This document shows positions 58,701 to 64,000 of a stretch of DNA of 64,000 nucleotides, piece by piece (within the stretch, counting starts at the first letter, position 1; each line of letters starts with the position of its first letter). Source of the stretch: Symbiodinium natans (taxonomy: Eukaryota > Sar > Dinophyceae > Suessiales > Symbiodiniaceae); the NCBI GenBank assembly GCA_905221605.1, contig CAJNDS010000452.1, forward strand, positions 62,001 through 126,000, in the 5' to 3' direction. A model generated the notes under the pieces. That model was not told the DNA's origin. It did no database searches and saw only the letters and a program-made list of their open reading frames with translations. The translations under genes were made by a program, and so were the position numbers.

Positions 58701-60918
58701 TCTTTTGAATATGTGTAACAACAGAAGCGCAGCCAGTTCATAACCCTTTGCAGAAACCCTCAACTGCGGACTCCGCACATGCATGCATCTCACCAAAAAA
58801 AAAGGTCAAACGAAAACCACAGCTTTAGGGGAACCACCTTGGTGCGCGATTGCTAGGGGCGTCAGAGCTTCAGGCTTGTAGGCCTCTGCTAGCGTCAGGT
58901 CAGGACCCTCATATCTTTTACAACCAGAGAACTGCAATCGCTCAAGGGACATGGGTGAACGTTGTTGGCCCCTGTTTTGCGTACATGTTAAAGGACACTC
59001 AGCTCTACAAGGGGCGAAGCTTGGAAACCTGAATTGAAGCATAACCCTGTCGGCACCTTCGAGCGCAAGCAGGCCCTGCCCAGAGATTGCCTCACCTCGT
59101 GGGTTCTATGGAGGTCACAGCTGGACTGGCTGCTTGCAGGGTGGACTGGAGCTCGGGGCTCAGGGCTGCATCCTGGCAAAATGACAGAAATTTATTTGAC
59201 CGTGGAGCCTCCTCCGCATCTGATCTTCTTACAGGACAAACGTTTCAACAATGAAGAGATAAGCCAAGGAACAGCTGGGACCCCAAGGAAGCCTGTGCGG
59301 CGCGTTGCCCAGAAGATGTCACAATCCCAGCGATACAAGAAATCGAAGGTGGACATGCGGAAAGCGCAGGACACATTCTTCGAATGCCAGTCTGCTCGGC
59401 TCGTATCCAGCTGCTTGCACACCACGTCTATGTACCTGCCGTCGTCTGGCAAGACCACCATGGGCAAAGCCAGAGCTTCAAGAGACGCCGGTGAACGCAT
59501 CGACGCGGTCATCGTCAACGCACGATCAGGGCCGAAGAGAATTCCTTCCACAAAATCCACTGCGGGATCGCGGATCGCTTTGGAAATGCCGTCCACGGCC
59601 TCCTTGGGCGTTGAAACCTCCTGTATCGTCACCATCCTGAGGTCGAATGGTTACTGCAGGCGGCAGATGTAGCAAAGGCATGTTGACGCTGCTGTTGCTA
59701 TCCCCCCCAAACGAAGTTGACTCTGCAGCTGGTTGGGATGTCGGGAAGGGGGGAGTCATGACAGAGGCATGGCAGGGTCTATGAAGTCCAGCAATGAATA
59801 GAAGAGAAGGACTTAAGTCACAAGTCTTAAGCAAGGCTTCGTAGGGACTAAAAAAGGTTGCAGTCTGGCATTTGCTGCTCGGAAATACCCATGAACATTG
59901 CACCTGCGACGACGAAAAGAAGGACAACTGGCTAGTGGGTACTCTATGGAAGTATAAGCATCACTTCCATCTCGGCTGGCACGACCAGCAATTGTGCACT
60001 CAGCACATAGCCGAGCGTGCCGTATGAGTGTGGAATAGCTCTAAAGAGCTCGGGGCGCTCCTCTCGACTGCAGAAAACCACTTGTCCATCTGGCAGGAGC
60101 ACTTCCATGCCCTGCACAGTGTTGTGCACGAAGCCATGCCGGAAACTTGCGGCCTCCATAACAACGCCAGAAATGGCTCCACCCACAGTGACGGTGTCCA
60201 CCTCTGGGACGACTGGGACGATGAAGCCGCGATCGAGTAAGTATCGGCTGAGTGTCTTGAAATCCGTCTTTGCAGCAACCGTCACAGTCCGGGCCGTGGA
60301 GTCGAACGCCATGATGCCACGGAGACGTGACAGGTTCAGTCGGCCATGCTGCCGTTGATACTCCCGCCTCCCAATGCCATAGATGGAGCCGGCATTGCCC
60401 GACTGATCTAACGTGAAAGGCTTCGAGGCCTTGGCCAGCGTGAGCATCTGGTTTCGTGCGTCAGACACGAACCTCCGATAGTCGGCTTCTGCCAGTTCCA
60501 CAGGTCCCTCCGGTGCACCGACAAGACGAGCCATGAACTCCTCAAAACCCGAGAGCTTCCAGGTATCTCGGCGGCTTTCCGGCTCAAGGCTTGTCTTGGC
60601 CTCGGGGTTTTCGGGGCCCTCCAGTGAAGTGTCCAGCGACATGGAGCCAAGCATACCGCGGAAGGACCTTTGCCGCCTTTGCCGCCGCAGGCGACAAGCG
60701 GCACAGAGAAAGGCCAAGCTACCGAGCCCGAAGCAGGGCTTGATTCCAGCTTTGAATCCAGCCTTGCAAGCTTTCAGGTCTGTGAGCTCTGCGGAGGCAG
60801 GTGCGGTGAGACGCGCCTGGCCTGTGCTGACCGTGAAGGTGCTTGGCGGGAGGCTCAAAAAGGCAACTGCCAGTATTGGAAGCCATGCTTCGTGGAGTCG
60901 CACAGATGTAGATCTCAT
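55793..60918 (-). CDS. DHCR24-like FAD-dependent oxidoreductase
   Basis: Six exons: 60918-59960, 59636-59233, 57491 (or 57479) to 57439, 57315-57242, 56647-56549 and 55928-55793. Either choice sums to a multiple of three, giving about 570-574 residues against about 516 in animal delta-24-sterol reductase. Landmarks: a hydrophobic N-terminus (AWLPILAVAFLSLPPSTF, likely signal peptide), the FAD-binding core VPEVDTVTVGGAISG and SYGTLGYVLSAQLLVVPAEM, then FDFLYRWDCDIFWATRR, CQDLGVRFEQ, FWMCPIKCRE, DYVMDVASFGAVP, YSDVLYSRKYLYKKF, and DPKGVLP at the stop. Donors: three GC, one GT in the four resolved introns; all acceptors AG|G. The join of exon 2 to exon 3 (1.7 kb intron, GT donor TGTAAGA) is less sure, and a small exon may be missing. 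Relatives reduce the sterol side-chain double bond in the ER; the substrate here is inferred only. Confidence 0.82.
57059..57144. mobile_element. MITE-like element, CATGGGC inverted ends
   Basis: An 86-base second copy of the element at 36973-37057: CATGGGCCATTAGGCCTTAA at one end and TATAATCGCCCATG at the other, with GATCCCCCTAACCAACCCT inside. It lies in the resolved DHCR24-like intron 57241-56648. Confidence 0.65.
57775..57898 (-). CDS. Exon-like piece nested in the DHCR24-like intron
   Basis: Between an AG at 57899 and a consensus CTT|GTAAGA donor at 57774, one minus frame reads SLALSGQQLGFNKPTERIIQ and EQQRSKEGEGVKRG. It looks coding and charged. It is not part of the DHCR24 family. It may belong with the piece at 58372-58436. 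A second frame in the same bases is also open. Confidence 0.35.
58201..58292. repeat. (CA)n followed by (CT)n
   Basis: CACACACGCGCGCACACACA leads into a CT tract with CCAT breaks. Confidence 0.95.
58372..58436 (-). CDS. Possible p25-alpha/TPPP exon nested in an intron
   Basis: After an AG at 58438-58437 the minus frame reads CASKFVETNLDMDYIFSKVL and then QRR. The spacing T-x-L-D-x-x-x-I-F-S-K-V resembles the p25-alpha (TPPP) signature T-D-x-D-I-x-F-x-K-V. If right, it is one exon of a small tubulin-associated protein gene on the same strand, inside the large DHCR24-like intron. A following candidate exon near 58128-58050 reads LQEVVSQLAWNIFGEAG. This rests on a short match. Confidence 0.35.
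58500..59232. other. Part of the large DHCR24-like intron
   Basis: I looked here for a missing exon between exon 2 and exon 3 of the DHCR24-like gene. A fragment DLHRTHE ending at a GTGAGG donor (near 59096) is the only weak candidate, and its phase does not fit. Confidence 0.35.
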
Positions 60919-60969
60919 GGCCGTATAGCAGGACGGGCGATAGAACTCAAGGTCTGAGATCAAGGGGAT

Positions 60970-63520
60970 GGGCTTTTTGGAATGTCGTGCATTCGCAGTT
61001 AAAGATGTCGCCCTAATTGGTGAGCGTAAGGGCCTAAGGAGCGTCAGGAGGCTGAGGTATTTTGTCGGGAATCACGATTTCGGGTTGAGAGTCTGGGGTC
61101 GCGGCCCTGAACGGTTTAGCATATGTTTCCTCGCATTGCTTGGCAGCTTTAGCCGAGCCCAGCAAACCCAGCAAAATGCCAAACCCAACTACAAACGATG
61201 CTCGTCAACAATGGGGCATGCGGTGTATGTTGCACAGGATGTTGCATTCTGCGAGCCTGCAACAGGCCAGCCATGTCCGACAACAAAACGCGGTCCACCC
61301 TCACTGCTTCGCAACTCCGCGTGAGCTTCAAAAGTAAGTACCTCGATGCCTGAATTGATGCTCCATCACAAGCCCGTGCCTACTGCAGACTGTGAACTAC
61401 TTGATGGCTTAAATGGCATCCACAGCAAGTCTTCTTGCTCAGCAGGCTGCAGCGACTTCCAGCGCTGTGCGGTTGATCACTGCAATGACCTCACGAACCT
61501 TCGTGGCACACATCACCTTGGCGGCCTCAGAGACTCGGAGAAGTCACACACACGCACGTATTCGACGCACGGGCATTCATTGAGTGACTAACATCAGGGC
61601 ATCACAAAAACCTATGTCAACCGAGTGATCCACAAAGACTATGCCTGGTACGAGTATTGGCTATACAAGCGTAATTTACCGGGCCTATCCAATCGTGCTC
61701 CGCCATGCGCAGGCCGCTGCTAATACGGAAACCATGGGGTCTCAAGAACACCCATTGGCACACATGCACGCCGTAAATACGCATGATAAAGCCGATGAAA
61801 TCCCTATATTCATCGCACCCCATATATGCGCATGCATATGGATCACCGAGTCGCTTCTCCCTGTCCCAGGACTGTAGTTACAACCCTCGCATTGTTGAAA
61901 ATAGTCCGTTTCAGAGATTGAAGACTGTTGATATCTGCAGAGGCCAGCAGACTCGATTTTCAGGGAGCACCTGAAGTCTCCGATTTCTGACCCTAAACTC
62001 CTCGACTTGCCCAGAAGGGGCAGGGCGAGTGGGATGCGCCTGGTCAAAGCCACTCCCTGCGGCCGCAGTGAAAACAGTTAAGTGGAACCAAGAACAAAAT
62101 CACTGCTATTCTGCAGTCTGTAGCCCGGACCGAAATCGGGCCGAAATCGACTAGTGAAATTCACAAGACTACTACAACGTACATAACTGTCTTCGAGACT
62201 CCCCGGAATCGCATTGTAAGGCTTTTGTAAGAGTATACTCGCGTGCGCTGCCTATATGCTTTTTTTTAAGCATGTGGAGACATCAGGCATGAAATGCTGC
62301 AGCTGATGAGAAAAACGCAGCGCTATGCCTAGGCTTCATGTGAAAAAGTCACAATATAATTTCGAGCGATCTCCACCCTTCCAATGGATGACATAGTGCG
62401 ATGGAGACAAGACCCATGACATTTTGCTGGCACCACACACGCTTGGATAAACAATCTTCTGACAAGAGGGGCGGAGGGAACAGTCAACCACCACCTCAAA
62501 GAACAGGCTCCGGCTCAGGTTCAAGAGAAGGCGAAGGCTGAAGCGTGCAGCAAAGACAAGGAAAAATTGGCTCGGCTGGGGTTGAGTCAGGGACTGCAAG
62601 ATGAAACCTAACTAAACTGAATGGTCGGTTTCATGATTGAAGTCTGCGAAATCAAGATAACTGGAATCCTTAAGCAGAGAACTGTTCACAGCTAACAATC
62701 ATTCCGCAGATCATTCAGAGAACCTCCTGGCTCCGCGACAACTTCTGACACTATTCTTCACGCCACAAATCATGCAACGTCGATACCGTCATGGGAAATG
62801 GCAGGTAGGTTGTTCCGAGGAAAAACAGGAGCATACATATCACTAGCAGGTGGAGCCCGTGGAGGGGGGGCAGAGACCGCAACAAGGCGTGTGCGGTGCA
62901 TGCGGACAAAAACACAAAGGACATGCAGACCGGCTACAGGTCCAACTCATGTCCATATCTATAGGTTCTACCAGTAGATCCCCCTTACCACTCCCCAACT
63001 TCATCCCTCTTAGGCAACATCTGCGTCCCTGAAGAGCACAGAAGAAGCAAAACCGTCCGAAAGCTCAAAACATCTCAAAACAACATAAGACACAACGTAT
63101 CATCATTGTGCTGAGTCTGGCGACGAGGAAGTTGACATAGACGGCGTCGCCCGCAAACGGCGTGGCAGCATCACAGATATTGCCGTCCTCCAGTATGTCC
63201 TGAGCCGCCCCCCCCCCATGTAGGTGGACGGGCGGCAAGTGGCGGCAATCAGAATCGCTTCTCGCGAAATTCAAACCGACGGTCGCCAGCATTTAACTGC
63301 GCACCTCGACAACAAAGCCTGCCGAAAGCATTGGCTACCAAAAACTTTCGTGAAATCGAATTTTGCGAGCGCCATCGCGGACTTACAGCAAAGACGCACA
63401 GAACCGACGTCATAATGTGAACGTTCTGCAGCACCATCAAGAGCTCGTATTCTTTGCGGTGTAATCAGGCTGAGTTGGGGCTTCGTGCTTGAACCTGACA
63501 TCCTCAACCCCAAAACCTAC
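60970..63520. other. Upstream of the DHCR24-like gene; no gene resolved
   Basis: Expected to hold its 5' flank. No promoter motif can be called in a dinoflagellate. A minus frame near 63210-63100 (AAQDILEDGNICDAATPFAG) looks coding, as does KSAMALAKFDFTKVF near 63390-63340. Neither was joined. A C run lies at 63210-63217. Confidence 0.3.
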
Positions 63521-63590
63521 AGTAGATCCATGTCGCCTGAAGCAGCGGCGGCAGTGCATCCTTGAGCAGCGGATGCCGCTCAGCAAGAGC
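63521..63590 (-). CDS. Well-bounded exon of an unidentified gene
   Basis: Minus strand: CAATGCAG, then 70 open bases, then a strong GTAGGT donor at 63520. The peptide is ALAERHPLLKDALPPLLQAT followed by WIY. Both splice sites are near consensus and the acceptor is followed by G, as elsewhere in the window. The family is not recognised. Neighbouring exons probably lie above 63.65 kb (a frame with LLKLSKLPSRTSCLPGVLLH). Confidence 0.45.
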
Positions 63591-64000
63591 CTGCATTGAC
63601 AGCACGCGTTTGTTGGTGCACGCTAGGCATTTGCAAGGCAAACCTAACACAATGCTCGTATTATGGCGTTGGAAGGATTCATAGGGTACAGTATGTGCAG
63701 CAATACCCCTGGAAGGCATGATGTTCTTGAAGGGAGCTTGCTCAGCTTAAGCAGGCGGGGAGTTGGGAGCTGCAATTTGCCCATATGACGATTTTGGACA
63801 AACTCATGCGGGCATTTGCTTGATGTTCTCACATGCGAGCTTGTCCGGCTTTAAGACAGGCGGAGAAAGGGGGGGTGGGCCCCTCATTTGCAAACACAAT
63901 GCTCGCATTGGTTGTGAAAGCTCGGCCCGGCTGAAGCCCTTGAGCGTGTAGAGCTTTTCTGCCACTCACCCAGCTGACACCACTCATGTCGTGTAACAGC
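63591..64000. other. Window edge; likely continuation of a minus-strand gene
   Basis: Coding-like frames on the minus strand at 63644-63832, but no secure exon. Confidence 0.3.

Noticed and set aside
58988-59179. DLHRTHE piece as the missing DHCR24-like exon
   Set aside because: A donor is present (GAG|GTGAGG), but the phase does not fit the neighbouring exons and the match is only a few residues.

Overview
The window reads as nuclear DNA of a dinoflagellate, probably a core or symbiodiniacean type. The signs seen directly are: genes split into short exons by 100-600 base introns; 9 of the 19 introns I could resolve at both ends use a GC 5' splice site and the other 10 use GT; 18 of 19 acceptors are followed by G (AG|G); interstitial TTTAGGG telomere-type repeats; very long simple repeats; and every gene with a recognisable product lies on the minus strand. 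There are no prokaryotic features, rRNA, CRISPR arrays or convincing tRNAs. Exons were joined by hand, using reading frame, splice dinucleotides and remembered family motifs. No alignment was run.

Layout on the minus strand, from high to low coordinate. At 63.6 kb there is one well-bounded exon of an unknown gene. At 60.9-55.8 kb lies a complete six-exon gene for a DHCR24-like FAD oxidoreductase. Its large second intron holds two other exon-like pieces, one resembling p25-alpha/TPPP. From 55 to 47 kb there are scattered coding-like frames, a 1.07 kb GT-rich tract headed by telomere repeats, and then a 6.4 kb minisatellite array (40.6-47.0 kb). At 36.0-34.7 kb are exons of an unidentified gene. 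At 30.7-24.2 kb lie exons of a first AAA ATPase module (Walker A split by an intron, Walker B, sensor and lid), with a 2.2 kb minisatellite array inside one intron. At 22.2-21.1 kb is a compact three-exon FAM151/menorin-like gene of 251 codons, preceded by four nearly identical 252-base tandem units. At 18.9-17.6 kb are exons of a second AAA module. The two AAA modules have the order and types expected of one tandem-AAA protein. If they are one gene, the FAM151-like gene is nested inside its intron.

The most striking region is 11.9-10.0 kb. An unidentified gene there has five consecutive introns of 102-299 bases. Two of them are copies of one another with terminal inverted repeats, a third has different inverted ends, a fourth is flanked by a 9-base direct repeat, and the fifth consists largely of (CCCTAAA)n on the plus strand. 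In each case the reading frame is restored exactly when the element is removed. This is the signature of introner-type intron gain, and it suggests that telomere-type repeats can also become introns. Other short inverted-repeat families (ends GGGGGTTTACG, CATGGGC, CATATAGGGG) are spread through the window, some of them inside resolved introns.

From 0 to 9 kb, 31 to 40 kb and 61 to 64 kb there are only isolated coding-like exons on the minus strand, which I could not assign to families.
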